64,000 nucleotides of DNA from Pseudoxanthomonas wuyuanensis (GTDB lineage Bacteria; Pseudomonadota; Gammaproteobacteria; Xanthomonadales; Xanthomonadaceae), in contig NZ_OCND01000006.1 in assembly GCF_900215535.1 (NCBI RefSeq), positions 248,001-312,000 on the forward strand, read 5' to 3'. The position numbers and the translations under genes are program-made. Shown here in pieces: positions 1 through 9,380 of this stretch (its first letter is position 1; the number at the start of each line of letters is the position of its first letter). The notes under the pieces were generated by a model, which worked only from the letters and a program-made list of their open reading frames with translations, did not search any database and had not been told where the DNA came from.

Positions 1-1136
1 CCAGCCGGCTGGTGTCGGACGTGCCGTTCGGCGCGTTCCTCAGCGGCGGCCTGGATTCGAGCACGGTGGTCGCGCTGATGGCCCGCCATCTGGCGCAACC
101 GGTCAAGACCTTCACCATCGGCTTCAAGGAGGCGGCCTACAGCGAGCTGGACGATGCGCGCCGGGTCGCCAGCCATCTTGGCACCGAGCACCATGAACTG
201 GTGGTCGAACCCGATGCGGTATCGCTGCTGGAAAAACTGGTCTGGCATTTCGACGAACCGTTCGCCGATTCCTCCGCGGTGCCGACCTTTCTGGTGTCGG
301 AACTGGCCGGCAAGCATGTGAAGATGGTGCTGACCGGCGATGGCGGCGACGAGCTGTTCGGCGGCTACGACCGCTACCTGCGGCTGATGAAACTGGAGCG
401 CCTGGGCAGTCTGCGCAAGCCCGTCGCCGGCCTGCTCACGGCCGCCGGCGCGATGCTGCCCAATCCCTACGGCGAGCGCCTGGCGCGGGTGGGCGAACGC
501 CTGCGGCTGCCGTTCCAGGAGCGCTATCTCAGCGGCGTGGCGGTGATGCGCGCCGACATCGCCCAGCGCCTGCGCGCGCAGGCCGGCGGCAGCGCTCACT
601 TCGATCTGCCCGCCCTGCATGAAGCCGGCAGCGACCTGGGCGCGGGCGATTCGGCGCTGGATCGCGCGGTAGCCATCGATCTGCAGAGCTATCTGCCCGA
701 CGACATCCTGGTCAAGCTGGACCGGATGGCGATGGCGGCATCGCTGGAAGGGCGTTCGCCGTTCCTGCAGCCGGATTTGGCCGAGTTCGCGCTCAGCCTG
801 CCGGAGAGCTATCGCGTCCGCGGCGGCCGCGGCAAGCACCTGCTGCGCGAAGTCGCCGCCAAATGGCTGCCGCCGCGCGCCATCAGCAAACCCAAGCAGG
901 GTTTCGCAATACCGCTGGCGCAATGGCTGCGCGGCCCGCTGCGCGATCTGGCCGCCGACACGTTCGCCAGCCGGCCATTCCGCGAGCGCGGGCTGATCGA
1001 CGCGCAGGCGGCGACGACGCTGCTGGACGAACATGTGTCCGGCCGCGTCGACCGCAGCGAAGCGCTGTGGCAGACGCTGTGCCTGGAGCTGTGGGCGCAG
1101 CGCTTCCTCAATGCGACGGCGCCGCGGGAGCGCTGA
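1..1136 (+). CDS. asnB: Asparagine synthase-type amidotransferase, 5' end outside window
   Basis: This is the C-terminal synthetase part of a glutamine-dependent asparagine synthase. The open frame enters from the left edge (first full codon at 3), so the N-terminal glutaminase domain with its catalytic Cys is outside the window; about 377 residues are visible. The ATP pyrophosphatase loop SGGLDSS lies near the visible start, followed by TGDGGDELFGGYDRY and, near the C-terminus, SLEGRSPFL and KPKQGFAIPL, all family hallmarks. Two bases separate its stop from the next gene, a polysaccharide polymerase, so they are surely co-transcribed. In exopolysaccharide and exosortase-A loci such proteins are thought to amidate a sugar or precursor rather than make free asparagine. 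That role is inferred from the neighbours; the fold assignment is firm. Confidence 0.9.
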   Translation, partial: SRLVSDVPFGAFLSGGLDSSTVVALMARHLAQPVKTFTIGFKEAAYSELDDARRVASHLGTEHHELVVEPDAVSLLEKLVWHFDEPFADSSAVPTFLVSELAGKHVKMVLTGDGGDELFGGYDRYLRLMKLERLGSLRKPVAGLLTAAGAMLPNPYGERLARVGERLRLPFQERYLSGVAVMRADIAQRLRAQAGGSAHFDLPALHEAGSDLGAGDSALDRAVAIDLQSYLPDDILVKLDRMAMAASLEGRSPFLQPDLAEFALSLPESYRVRGGRGKHLLREVAAKWLPPRAISKPKQGFAIPLAQWLRGPLRDLAADTFASRPFRERGLIDAQAATTLLDEHVSGRVDRSEALWQTLCLELWAQRFLNATAPRER

Positions 1137-1138
1137 CC

Positions 1139-2485
1139 ATGTTGATTCGCCTGCTGCTGGCGGTGCCGATCCTGTTCATGCCGAACATGCTGCACCTGTC
1201 GTTCGAAACCGGCATTCCCGGCCTGAACATCGCCAACCTGCTCTTCATCGTGGTGGTGGGCGTATTGCTGATGGCGGGCAGGAAGTACAGACCGCTGGAA
1301 GCGCGTGGGCCGATAACCAATGCGCTGCTGCTGCTGTTTGCCGCCCTGCTGATCGGCCTGGTCATCGCGCAGGCGACCATGCCGATGAATTTCATGGACG
1401 ACTTCACCTACATCAAGAACCTGGTCTTCTACCCGCTGCTCTACTTCGTCTACCGCCGCTGCGGCCAGGACCTCAAGGGCACCCGGCAGCTGATCATCTT
1501 CGTGATGATCGTGGCGGCGGTCGCCGGCCTGGAAGCCATCCGCGAGGGGCTGGACTACGGCTTCGGCCGCTACTCGGAAACCCGCCGCGCATCCGGCCCG
1601 TTCGGCGTCGACTACAGTTCGGCCAACCGCGCCGGCGTGTTCTACGCCATGTTCCTGCCGATGTTCGTCGCCATGGCGCTGTTCTTCCGCAAGCAGAAGC
1701 TCTGGCGTACCGCCGCCATCGCCGGCTGCGCGATCATGGCGGTGGCGATCATGGCCACCTACTCCCGCCAGTCCTACCTGATCGCGCTGGTCGCGGTGGC
1801 CTTGCTGCTGATCCGGCGCAATGTGGTGCTGGCCGCCGTCATCGGCGTGCTGATGGTTCCCGCCATCAGCCTGTTGCCCGAAAGCGTGACCCAGCGCGTG
1901 GCCGAGACCGAGCAGGAGGATTCGGTCGGCGCCGAACAACTGGACGTCAGCACCGCCAGCCGCTTCGAAATATGGACCGGCGCCATGGAGATGTGGAGCG
2001 AGCATCCGGCCGGCGTGGGACTCAACCGCTTCAAGCGCCATATCGGCAACTACGTGCCCCGCTATGCCGGCTACGATGCGCACAGCATGTACGTGTTGAT
2101 GCTGGCCGAATGCGGGCCGCTGGGCCTGGCGGCGCTGTTCTACCTGCTCTGGCGGCTGCTGGCGATGGGAGTGGGGTTTGTCCGCGCCGTCCCCGGCAAC
2201 GATGCCGAAGCCAAGGCATTGTCGCTGGGGTTCATCCTGGTGGTCGTGTCCACCGCGCTTGGCAACGTCTATGGCAGCCCGTTCTTCGAAGGCGCGGTGA
2301 TGGCCAACTTCTGGGCGCTGTGCGGCCTGATGGAGCACTACGTGGCGCTGAAGAAGCGCCAGGCCAGCGGCCTGGTCGCCGCAGCGCAACCGGCCGCACC
2401 CCCCGCCGCCCACATCGGCCAGCGCTTTCCGCTGGCGGCCAGGATCGCGCCCGGCCGGTATGGCGAAAGCGATAGCCGCCAATAG
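1139..2485 (+). CDS. O-antigen ligase/Wzy-type polysaccharide polymerase (membrane)
   Basis: A 448-residue integral membrane protein, with about ten to twelve hydrophobic segments. The ATG at 1139 lies two bases after the stop of the amidotransferase gene. The Wzy_C signature is visible: SRFEIWTGAMEMWSEHPAGV followed by a periplasmic-loop DAHSMYVLMLAECG, with Arg and His residues typical of polymerases and O-antigen ligases. Such enzymes join polyprenyl-linked oligosaccharide units, or transfer glycan to a protein or lipid acceptor, on the periplasmic side of the inner membrane. The C-terminal 50 residues are Ala/Pro-rich and probably cytoplasmic. The neighbouring flippase and the glycosylphosphotransferase at 30083-31477 support a Wzx/Wzy-type pathway. 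Polymerase and ligase cannot be told apart from sequence alone. Confidence 0.85.
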   Translation: MLIRLLLAVPILFMPNMLHLSFETGIPGLNIANLLFIVVVGVLLMAGRKYRPLEARGPITNALLLLFAALLIGLVIAQATMPMNFMDDFTYIKNLVFYPLLYFVYRRCGQDLKGTRQLIIFVMIVAAVAGLEAIREGLDYGFGRYSETRRASGPFGVDYSSANRAGVFYAMFLPMFVAMALFFRKQKLWRTAAIAGCAIMAVAIMATYSRQSYLIALVAVALLLIRRNVVLAAVIGVLMVPAISLLPESVTQRVAETEQEDSVGAEQLDVSTASRFEIWTGAMEMWSEHPAGVGLNRFKRHIGNYVPRYAGYDAHSMYVLMLAECGPLGLAALFYLLWRLLAMGVGFVRAVPGNDAEAKALSLGFILVVVSTALGNVYGSPFFEGAVMANFWALCGLMEHYVALKKRQASGLVAAAQPAAPPAAHIGQRFPLAARIAPGRYGESDSRQ

Positions 2486-2491
2486 ACCCGG

Positions 2492-3247
2492 TCAGTCTCC
2501 GGAACCGGCACGCTCCCACACACGGTAGTACAGCAGCCCGGCCAGCTCGTGCAGCGCCGCCTCGGTCTTGGCCATCGCACCGGTTTGCGGAAGCAGATAG
2601 CCCGGCAGGCGCGCCGGCGCCAGCCGCGAGTCGGTGGCCAGCGCACAGACCTGGAAGCCGGCGTTGCCCATCGCATAGCGCGCGCGCGGCATGTGCAGCG
2701 CCGAGGTAATCAGCACCACCCGTTCGGGCGGGGATGGCGCCAGCGCCGCCACGTTCTGCGCGTTCTGCCGGGTATTGCGCGATTCCGGCTCCTCGGCCAT
2801 GGCCGCCGGCGCCACGCCAAGACGCCGCGCGTACGCCGCCATCAGCCGGCTCTCAGGCATCGCGCCGGGCTGTGGTGGCCCGCCGGCAAGGAGCAGCTGC
2901 CGTCCCGGTTGCTGCGCCCACCATTGCGCCGCCGCTTCCACCCGCCGCTTGCTGGCGGCACTGAGCACGCTGAAATCTTCGCCGTCGCGCGGCGTCTGGC
3001 CAACGCCGCCGCCCAGCACCACCGCGATCTGCGGCGGTTCGCTGCGGCAGAACGCCGGTTGCGCGGACGGCGACTCCAGCCAGCCGATCAACAGATTGGC
3101 GCAGAGCGGGGTCATCGCAAAAACGGAAACTGCCGCGCAGCACGCACAGATGCGGAGCAGCCGGCGGCGGTCGGCACGGGTGCGCCAACCCAGCGCCAAC
3201 GCCGCCAGCGTCAGCAGCAGCCAGCTCAGCGGCGACAACAGCCACAT
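2492..3247 (-). CDS. YdcF/ElyC-type DUF218 membrane protein
   Basis: A 251-residue protein with two hydrophobic segments in the first 55 residues, followed by a DUF218 (SanA/ElyC/YdcF) domain. That domain shows AVVLGGGVG, the LLLAGG strand and an ESRNTRQNAQNVA helix, the usual family motifs. Members are envelope proteins tied to peptidoglycan or exopolysaccharide precursor metabolism, with no agreed reaction. It is the last gene of a minus-strand run (NRPS, flippase, YdcF), starting 31 bases after the flippase stop. Its 3' end lies six bases from the stop of the convergent polymerase gene. Here it is likely to act in export or lipid-carrier recycling for the polysaccharide; that is inference from context. 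Confidence 0.8.
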   Translation of the reverse strand: MWLLSPLSWLLLTLAALALGWRTRADRRRLLRICACCAAVSVFAMTPLCANLLIGWLESPSAQPAFCRSEPPQIAVVLGGGVGQTPRDGEDFSVLSAASKRRVEAAAQWWAQQPGRQLLLAGGPPQPGAMPESRLMAAYARRLGVAPAAMAEEPESRNTRQNAQNVAALAPSPPERVVLITSALHMPRARYAMGNAGFQVCALATDSRLAPARLPGYLLPQTGAMAKTEAALHELAGLLYYRVWERAGSGD

Positions 3248-3278
3248 CAGGCCAGCGCCTCCAGGTTGCGGCGACGGT

Positions 3279-4832
3279 TCATGCCGGCTTGCGCCTGCGC
3301 CAGCCGGCGGCCAGCTGGCGCAGGCGCGCGTCCAGCAGCAGCACCGGCGCTACGTACAGCAGCAGCCACAATCCGAAAGCCGTGAACAACCGCGTCCAGG
3401 GCGAAACCAGCCCAAACAGGTCGGTAAGCCGGACCACGGCCACAAACGCGGCGGCGGCGCCCAAGGCCAGCAGCAGCGTCCGCATGTCGGGCAATCTGCG
3501 CAATTCCCTTGGGCACAGCGCGCAGGTGGCCGCCCCCAGCAAGGCATAACTGGCGACCGTGGCGTATACCGCGCCCATCACTCCCAGCGTCGGGATCAGC
3601 CACAGGTTGAGCCCGATGTTCAAGGCCGCGACAACCAGGGTCAAGTACAGCACCGTCATCGAACGCTTGTGCAGCAACAGGCCATACCCACCGATGTCGA
3701 GCAGCGGATACAACGCGTACATGGTGCCTATCCAGGCGAACACCGGTCCGGAGGCGGCCTTGTCGGCGCCGCTGATCGCCTGTACCGCTTCGCTGCCCAC
3801 GCACCAGATGGCCACGCCCACGCCAATCGACGCATACGTCATCGGAAACAGCACCTGCCGCTTGAGCGAACGCACGCCGGCGGCGCCCTCGGTCTCGTAG
3901 TTGCGGTTGGCCACCGGCACGAACGATTCGGACAGCGCCGCATGCATCAGCATGCTGACCTGCAGCGCCAGCGAGTAGCCGATGGTGTAGATGCCCACCA
4001 CCGCAAAATCGTCCAGCAAGCCTTTGAGCATGATGCGGTCGATGGAAATCAGCAGCACCGTGGCGATCTCGTTGACCACCAGCGGCATGCCATAGCGCAG
4101 AGCCATGCGGAACTGGGAAACATCCAGCGCCTGCCGCGAGAACTGCAGGTTCTTGCGCACCCAATGCACGTAGAAAACGATGACGACCGCCGCCGCCAGC
4201 ACCTTGCCGCCATAGGCCGCCAGCGCGGTGCGCTCCAGCGCGATGACCGCCCCCAGCATCGCCGCCAGTTCCAGCCAGCGCCACGACACCCGCGTGACCA
4301 TCAGCAAGCCGGAATGCTCGCCGGCGCGCAGCACCATCTGCACCAGGCTGACGAAGACCATCAACGGAATGGACAGCACCGCCAGCCACAACACCGGCGA
4401 AAACGAAGCCCCGCCAAAGTAATCGATGCAGAAGAACACCGTCATCGCCAGCGCCCACAACCCCAGCGAGACCAGCATCGGCAGCAGGAACAGGTTGGTG
4501 GCGAACCCGCGCAACCCCGCCCCTTCCTGACCATAGGGATAGAAGCGGATGATCGCGTGCTGCGCGCCCAGCTTGGCCACCGCCACGGCAATCATCAACC
4601 AGGTTTCGTAGTAGCCCAGAATGCCGTACTGGGTATTGTCCAGCAGCCGGGTCAGGGCCGGAAACGAAATCAGTCCGGCCAGCATGACCAGCACGCTGGC
4701 GCTGGAATAGCGCAGGTAATGGGTGCCTATGCCGACTTTGCCGGCCGGCCTGGAAGCCGCTTGCGGCGCGGTTGCCATGCGGTCGTCGGGCATGCTGTCG
4801 TCAGGCATGCGGTCGTCGGGAGTGCGGCTCAT
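3279..4832 (-). CDS. Wzx/MATE-type oligosaccharide flippase
   Basis: A 517-residue polytopic membrane protein of the polysaccharide biosynthesis (Wzx/RfbX, MATE-like) family, with about twelve to fourteen hydrophobic segments starting near residue 45. Such proteins move polyprenyl-pyrophosphate-linked oligosaccharides across the inner membrane. The ATG at 4832 has GAAGG four bases upstream on the minus strand. The first 20 residues are hydrophilic and carry a tandem five-residue repeat (PDDRM, PDDSM, PDDRM) that is unusual for flippases. The gene follows the terminal NRPS by 146 bases on the same strand, which suggests co-transcription and raises the possibility that its cargo carries a peptide. 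Confidence 0.85.
   Translation of the reverse strand: MSRTPDDRMPDDSMPDDRMATAPQAASRPAGKVGIGTHYLRYSSASVLVMLAGLISFPALTRLLDNTQYGILGYYETWLMIAVAVAKLGAQHAIIRFYPYGQEGAGLRGFATNLFLLPMLVSLGLWALAMTVFFCIDYFGGASFSPVLWLAVLSIPLMVFVSLVQMVLRAGEHSGLLMVTRVSWRWLELAAMLGAVIALERTALAAYGGKVLAAAVVIVFYVHWVRKNLQFSRQALDVSQFRMALRYGMPLVVNEIATVLLISIDRIMLKGLLDDFAVVGIYTIGYSLALQVSMLMHAALSESFVPVANRNYETEGAAGVRSLKRQVLFPMTYASIGVGVAIWCVGSEAVQAISGADKAASGPVFAWIGTMYALYPLLDIGGYGLLLHKRSMTVLYLTLVVAALNIGLNLWLIPTLGVMGAVYATVASYALLGAATCALCPRELRRLPDMRTLLLALGAAAAFVAVVRLTDLFGLVSPWTRLFTAFGLWLLLYVAPVLLLDARLRQLAAGWRRRKPA
4776..4820 (-). repeat. Tandem 15-base repeat inside the flippase 5' end
   Basis: Three consecutive 15-base units begin at 4776, 4791 and 4806. 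The first and third are identical and the second differs at two positions. They encode the acidic five-residue repeat at the start of the flippase. The unit length is a multiple of three, so copy-number change would keep the reading frame. Confidence 0.85.
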
Positions 4833-4978
4833 CGTGCCTTCGTTGCTGGGTGGGCGGCCACGCAGTGCGGCGGGCGATTCCCCGCGCCGCCGCCGCGTTG
4901 GTCACTGCAACGCGGATTGGGCCGCGGGACGGTCATGCCGCATGGCCTCGGCGCTCGGGCCAACGGCCGCAGCACGCC

Positions 4979-7900
4979 CTACAGTACCGCATCGATGCAC
5001 TCGCGCAGCCGCTTGCCCAATTCCGGCTGATCGATGAAATCGTGGTGGCGCCCGGGCAGTTCGAAGACGTCCACACCGGCCTCTATCCAGCGGTCCCAAC
5101 CCATGCTGGGATCGTCGGCGGCGCGCCGGGCGACGGTGCGGAACAGATGCACCCGCCCCGGGTAGCGCTGCGGCAGGTAGCGCCGCAACGCGCGGTGATT
5201 GCTGCGCTCCACCCGATGGATGCGAACCGCCTGCGACAGCAGCGGCCCGGCGATGCCCAACCGCTGCTTCAGCCGCAACCAGGGCAGCTCGAACAGACGC
5301 AGACGCTGGCGCTGCCACAACTCGCGGCGCTCGGATGCGTTCATGTCGATGTAGACACGCAGCCACAGCCACGGTTTGAAGCGCGCCAGGCGGGCCTCGC
5401 CATAGCGGTGCGGGCAATAGGTGTCGAACATGGCCAGCAGCGCCACCCGGCGGTCCTCGCCAAGCAGCCTGCGCGCCACTTCCAGCGCCACGATGCCGCC
5501 CATCGAACCTCCCGCCAGCAGATAGGGGCCGGCCGGACACACGCGCCGGATCTCACCCACGTAGGCATCGGCCATGGCCTCGATGCTGTCCAGCGGCTCG
5601 GCCACGCCATCCAGGCCCGGCGACTGCAGGCCGTAGACCGGTTGCTGCATATCCAGCGCGTCCAGCAACGGCAGGTAGTTGAGCACATTGCCGCCAACCG
5701 CATGGAACAGGAACAGCGGCAGCCGCGCCCCGCCCTTGCGCAGTTCCACCAGCGGGCGCCACGCCGAAGATTGCGCGTTCGCCGCTTCGCCGCCGCCGCC
5801 CTTGTCCGTCTGCGCGCCGCGCAGCACCTCGGCCAGGCCGGCAATGGTGGGGCGGTCGATCAGCGTGGCCAGCGGCAGGTCGACACCGAAACGTTCGTGC
5901 AGTTCGGTGAACATCCGCACCGCCAGCAGCGAATAGCCGCCCAGCTCGAAGAAATCGTCTTCCACGCCGATTTCCTCCCGCTGCAGCAGGCGCTGCCACT
6001 GCTCGCACAATTCCCGCTCCAGCGCATCGCGCGGAGCCAGCCTGCGGCGCGGCGACAGCGGCTCTGCAGTGTCCGGGGCCGGCAACGCGCGCCGGTCGAT
6101 CTTGCCGTTCGGGGTCTTGGGCAGCGACCTCATGACCACCACGTACTGCGGGCGCATGTAGGCAGGCAACGCGCCGGTCAGCCGTTGCCGCAGCAGCGGC
6201 ATCATCGCCTCGGGCGCCGCATCGCTGCCGACATACAGTGCCAGCACCTGGTCGCCGCCGTTCAAGGTCCGCGCCACCGCCACGCATTCGGCAACACCGT
6301 CTTCGGCGGCAGCGGCGGCCTCGATGTCGCCGGGCTCTATGCGGAAACCGCGCAACTTGATCTGTTCGTCCACGCGGCCATGGAAGTAGAGCTGGCCGTC
6401 ATGGATACGGCCCATGTCGCCGGTGCGGTACATCAGGCTGCCGTCGTCGGCGAAAGGATCGGGCAGGAAGCGTTCGGCCGATAGATCGGGCCGGTGCAGA
6501 TAGCCGTCGGCCACGCCGGCGCCGCCAATCCAGATCTCGCCCAGCGCATGCGGCAGCGCGGGACGGCGCAACGCGTCCAGCACGTACAAGCGCGTGCGCG
6601 CTATCGGCTGGCCCAGCGGCACCGCGCGCGCGCCGGCGCGCATGCGCTGGACAGCCGACCACACCGTGGTTTCGGTAGGGCCGTACAGGTTCCAGAGTTC
6701 GCGGCAACGCGGAATCAGCGCTTCGGCCAGCGGCAACGGCAGGGCTTCGCCGCCGACCAGCAGGCGCAGCGGCCGCAGCGCTTCGATGCGACCGACTTCC
6801 TGCAGCAGCGCAATCAGCGAGGGCGTGGTCTGCAGCACCGTGCAGCGATGGCGCTCGATGAGCCGGCACAGGGCTTCCGGATCGCGGTGCTCGTTGTCGT
6901 CGGCAATCACCACCTGTCCACCGCACAGCAATGGCAGGTACAGCTCCAGCGCGGCGATGTCGAACGACAGCGTGGTGGCGGCGCAAATCACATCATCCTG
7001 GTCGAAGCCCGGCGATTCGCGCATCGCGCAAAGAAAATTGACCAGGTTGCGATGCAGGATGCGCACGCCCTTGGGTTCTCCGGTCGAACCGGAGGTGTAC
7101 AGCACGTAGGCAAGATCATCGGGACCGACCACGGGCAGAGCGCGCGCTTCCGCGGCCGGCGCGGCCAGTTGCGGCAACGGCCACCAGGCGCGGTCGGCCA
7201 ACACGCCTGCCGGCAACCGCTGCTCACCCATGCCGATGATCTGGCGCAGGCCGGAATGCTCGGCCATGCGCTGCAGCCGCTGCTCGGGAAATGCCGGATC
7301 CAGCGGCACGTAGGCCGCGCCGGCGCGCAGCACGGCGATGACCGCCACCAGCATGTCCACGCCGCGGGGCAGCGCCACGCCGATCAGCTGGCCCGGCACC
7401 ACGCCCCGTTCCAGCAGCGCCTGGGCCATGCGACGGCTGCGCGCATCCAGTTCGGCGTAGTCCAGGCTGGCCGTGCCCGACAGCACCGCGCAATGCCCTG
7501 CGAAGCGGGCGAAGGCCGTTTCCAGCAACGCCGGCAGCGATGCGGCATCACCGTCAGCGGGCGCGCGCTCGTTGACCAGCGAAAACGATGCCGGCGGACG
7601 CTGGCGCGGCAGTTGCAGCGAAGCGGCGGTGGCATCGGTCGCCTCCGCCAGCGCCCCCAGTATCTCGATATACAGCGCAGCCCAACTGCAAATCGTCGAT
7701 TCGTCGTACAGCGCGCGCCGGTATTGCACGTCCAGCGCCGGTTGCCCCGGCGTCTGCCACCAGTAGAAACCCAGTTCCCATGGCGAGGCCACGCGTGGCA
7801 ACACTCCCAGCCTGCAATCGGTGCCGTCGAAACGCAGTTTTTCCAGCGACGGCGCAAGACTGACGATGGATTCCACCAGCAACATGCGGCCCGCCTCGCG

Positions 7901-8992
7901 CGGCAGTTGCAGCGCGCCGACGATGCTGCCCAGCGAAATGTCCTGGTGACCTGCCGCAGCCTTCAATGCGCTGTGGACGCGCGCCACCAGCGACGGCAGC
8001 GGCTCGTCGGGGTCCACCTGCACCCGCAGCGGCAAGGTATTGTCGGTATCGCCGACCACGCGTGCCCCGCTCCCCTGCGCCGCGCCGGCGAAAGGCACAC
8101 CGCAGACCAGATCGGTTTGGCCGGTCAGCCGGTGCAGCAGCACGAAATAACCGGTCAGCAACAGGCAGAACCGGGTAACCGATTGTTGGCGGGAACGAAT
8201 GCGCAGGCTGCGCCATAGCGTCGGCTCGAAGGCGATCGAAACGCTGGCCGCGGCGAAGTCCATCTGCGCCGTGCGGGCGCGGTCGGTCGGCAGTCGCAGC
8301 GGCTCGGGCGGCTGGCGGAACTGCGCCAGCCAGTATTGCAGGCACTGCTTGCCCTGTTCCCCGTCGCGCCGAGCGCGTTCGGCGCGGACATAGGCGGACC
8401 ACGAATCGGCCCGCGCCAGCTGCGGTGCCTGTCCGCGGCAATTGGCGCCGTACAGCGCCGCGATCTCGCTGGTGGCCACGCGCAGCGACCAACCATCGAC
8501 GACCAGGTGATGGGCTATCAGGAACAGCCGCTGCGAGTCCGGCGAAAGGCGGCAGAGGTACATCCGCAGCAATGGCGGCACGGAAGGGTCGAATGGAATC
8601 GAGGATTGCGTCCGGCAGAATTGCCAGTAGTCCGCCAGCGGCTCGGCAGCGGCCGAAAAATCACGATGCTCCAGCCCGACCCGGCTGGGAGGGTCGTAGA
8701 CCTGGGCGCTGCCATCGGCAAGAAAACGCATGGCCAGCGCCTCGTGCCGCCCGACAAACGTATTCAATGCCGCGGCCAGGGCCTGCGTGTCCAGAGGCCC
8801 TTCGAATATCAGCTCAAAAGCCTCTCCGAAGGCCAGCGCCGCCTGCGGATTGTAGCGCCCCCCCAGCCACTTCTCCGCCTGCGCATCGGTCAGCGGAAAT
8901 CGCTCACCGGGTCGCGGCCCACCTGAAGCGCGCGCATCTGAAATAGCCCCGTTCCCCAAGATCTGTCCTTCCCCGATGATGCATCCGGTCAC
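4979..8992 (-). CDS. NRPS termination module, C-A-T-TE
   Basis: A 1337-residue single-module nonribosomal peptide synthetase. The condensation domain has HHLVVDGWS at 161-169. The adenylation domain has YVLYTSGSTGEPKGV near 622-640 and NLYGPTETTVW. The carrier domain has FFELGGYSLL with the phosphopantetheine Ser near 1021. The type I thioesterase has GGSMGG with the catalytic Ser near 1163 and a C-terminal GRHHDF that can supply the His. Hand alignment to the GrsA A domain gives pocket residues D-I-L-Q-L-G-L-V-W, close to the published glycine code. The thioesterase makes this the chain-release protein. The longest frame begins GTG at 8992, but a TTG at 8959 is preceded by GGGGAAGGA with six bases of spacing and may be the true start (1326 residues). 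The gene is divergent from the beta-propeller gene and heads the flippase/YdcF run. Confidence 0.93.
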   Translation of the reverse strand: MTGCIIGEGQILGNGAISDARASGGPRPGERFPLTDAQAEKWLGGRYNPQAALAFGEAFELIFEGPLDTQALAAALNTFVGRHEALAMRFLADGSAQVYDPPSRVGLEHRDFSAAAEPLADYWQFCRTQSSIPFDPSVPPLLRMYLCRLSPDSQRLFLIAHHLVVDGWSLRVATSEIAALYGANCRGQAPQLARADSWSAYVRAERARRDGEQGKQCLQYWLAQFRQPPEPLRLPTDRARTAQMDFAAASVSIAFEPTLWRSLRIRSRQQSVTRFCLLLTGYFVLLHRLTGQTDLVCGVPFAGAAQGSGARVVGDTDNTLPLRVQVDPDEPLPSLVARVHSALKAAAGHQDISLGSIVGALQLPREAGRMLLVESIVSLAPSLEKLRFDGTDCRLGVLPRVASPWELGFYWWQTPGQPALDVQYRRALYDESTICSWAALYIEILGALAEATDATAASLQLPRQRPPASFSLVNERAPADGDAASLPALLETAFARFAGHCAVLSGTASLDYAELDARSRRMAQALLERGVVPGQLIGVALPRGVDMLVAVIAVLRAGAAYVPLDPAFPEQRLQRMAEHSGLRQIIGMGEQRLPAGVLADRAWWPLPQLAAPAAEARALPVVGPDDLAYVLYTSGSTGEPKGVRILHRNLVNFLCAMRESPGFDQDDVICAATTLSFDIAALELYLPLLCGGQVVIADDNEHRDPEALCRLIERHRCTVLQTTPSLIALLQEVGRIEALRPLRLLVGGEALPLPLAEALIPRCRELWNLYGPTETTVWSAVQRMRAGARAVPLGQPIARTRLYVLDALRRPALPHALGEIWIGGAGVADGYLHRPDLSAERFLPDPFADDGSLMYRTGDMGRIHDGQLYFHGRVDEQIKLRGFRIEPGDIEAAAAAEDGVAECVAVARTLNGGDQVLALYVGSDAAPEAMMPLLRQRLTGALPAYMRPQYVVVMRSLPKTPNGKIDRRALPAPDTAEPLSPRRRLAPRDALERELCEQWQRLLQREEIGVEDDFFELGGYSLLAVRMFTELHERFGVDLPLATLIDRPTIAGLAEVLRGAQTDKGGGGEAANAQSSAWRPLVELRKGGARLPLFLFHAVGGNVLNYLPLLDALDMQQPVYGLQSPGLDGVAEPLDSIEAMADAYVGEIRRVCPAGPYLLAGGSMGGIVALEVARRLLGEDRRVALLAMFDTYCPHRYGEARLARFKPWLWLRVYIDMNASERRELWQRQRLRLFELPWLRLKQRLGIAGPLLSQAVRIHRVERSNHRALRRYLPQRYPGRVHLFRTVARRAADDPSMGWDRWIEAGVDVFELPGRHHDFIDQPELGKRLRECIDAVL

Positions 8993-9268
8993 ACTTTACC
9001 CGGAGTATAGGGGGTATGGGCGGCAGACAGAGGCTCTTGCGCTCCGCTTGGGGCGGTCGCTGCCCATCTTTATGTTTTCACATCGGGCGATGCCGCCGCG
9101 CGGACACGGCAATAATGCGCGGGAAACCGAACTTCAGACGATTATCTTGAGCTGGATCAAAGTTAATGCTTTCGATGTGAAGACGGTTTTCACGCGAATT
9201 TTCAACTCGATAACTCCGCGGAGCCGGCCGCCGAAAGTGTGAACTCGATTTAAATAATTCGAAACCGA

Positions 9269-9318
9269 TTGATAAATGCGTGAACCACTTATCAACACGG
9301 CGCATAACGTTGTATAAA
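9269..9318 (+). promoter_or_regulatory. Promoter with overlapping inverted repeat, for the propeller gene
   Basis: The 388-base gap 8993-9380 is far more AT-rich than its surroundings. TTATCA (9289-9294) and TATAAA (9313-9318) are 18 bases apart and fit a sigma-70 promoter reading rightward. A perfect inverted repeat, TTGATAA (9269-9275) and TTATCAA (9289-9295), has its right arm on the -35 element, as expected for a repressor or activator site. Promoters for the leftward NRPS gene probably lie in the same gap but none is clear. Confidence 0.5.
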
Positions 9319-9342
9319 CTGCAAACCGGACAGGGGACATGT

Positions 9343-9351
9343 CTTTTTTTT
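9343..9351 (+). repeat. Nine-base T tract in the 5' leader of the propeller gene
   Basis: A run of nine T residues lies between the proposed promoter and the start codon at 9381. Such tracts can slip during replication. Here it would alter leader length rather than reading frame. A CAGGAG ribosome-binding sequence follows at about 9366-9371. Confidence 0.6.
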
Positions 9352-9380
9352 TAATCAGCGGCCCACAGGAGCCGTTCTAG

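Noticed and set aside
809-2482. Minus-strand frame opposite the polymerase gene
   Set aside because: His/Gln/Arg-rich translation without domains; the plus-strand membrane protein is clearly the gene.
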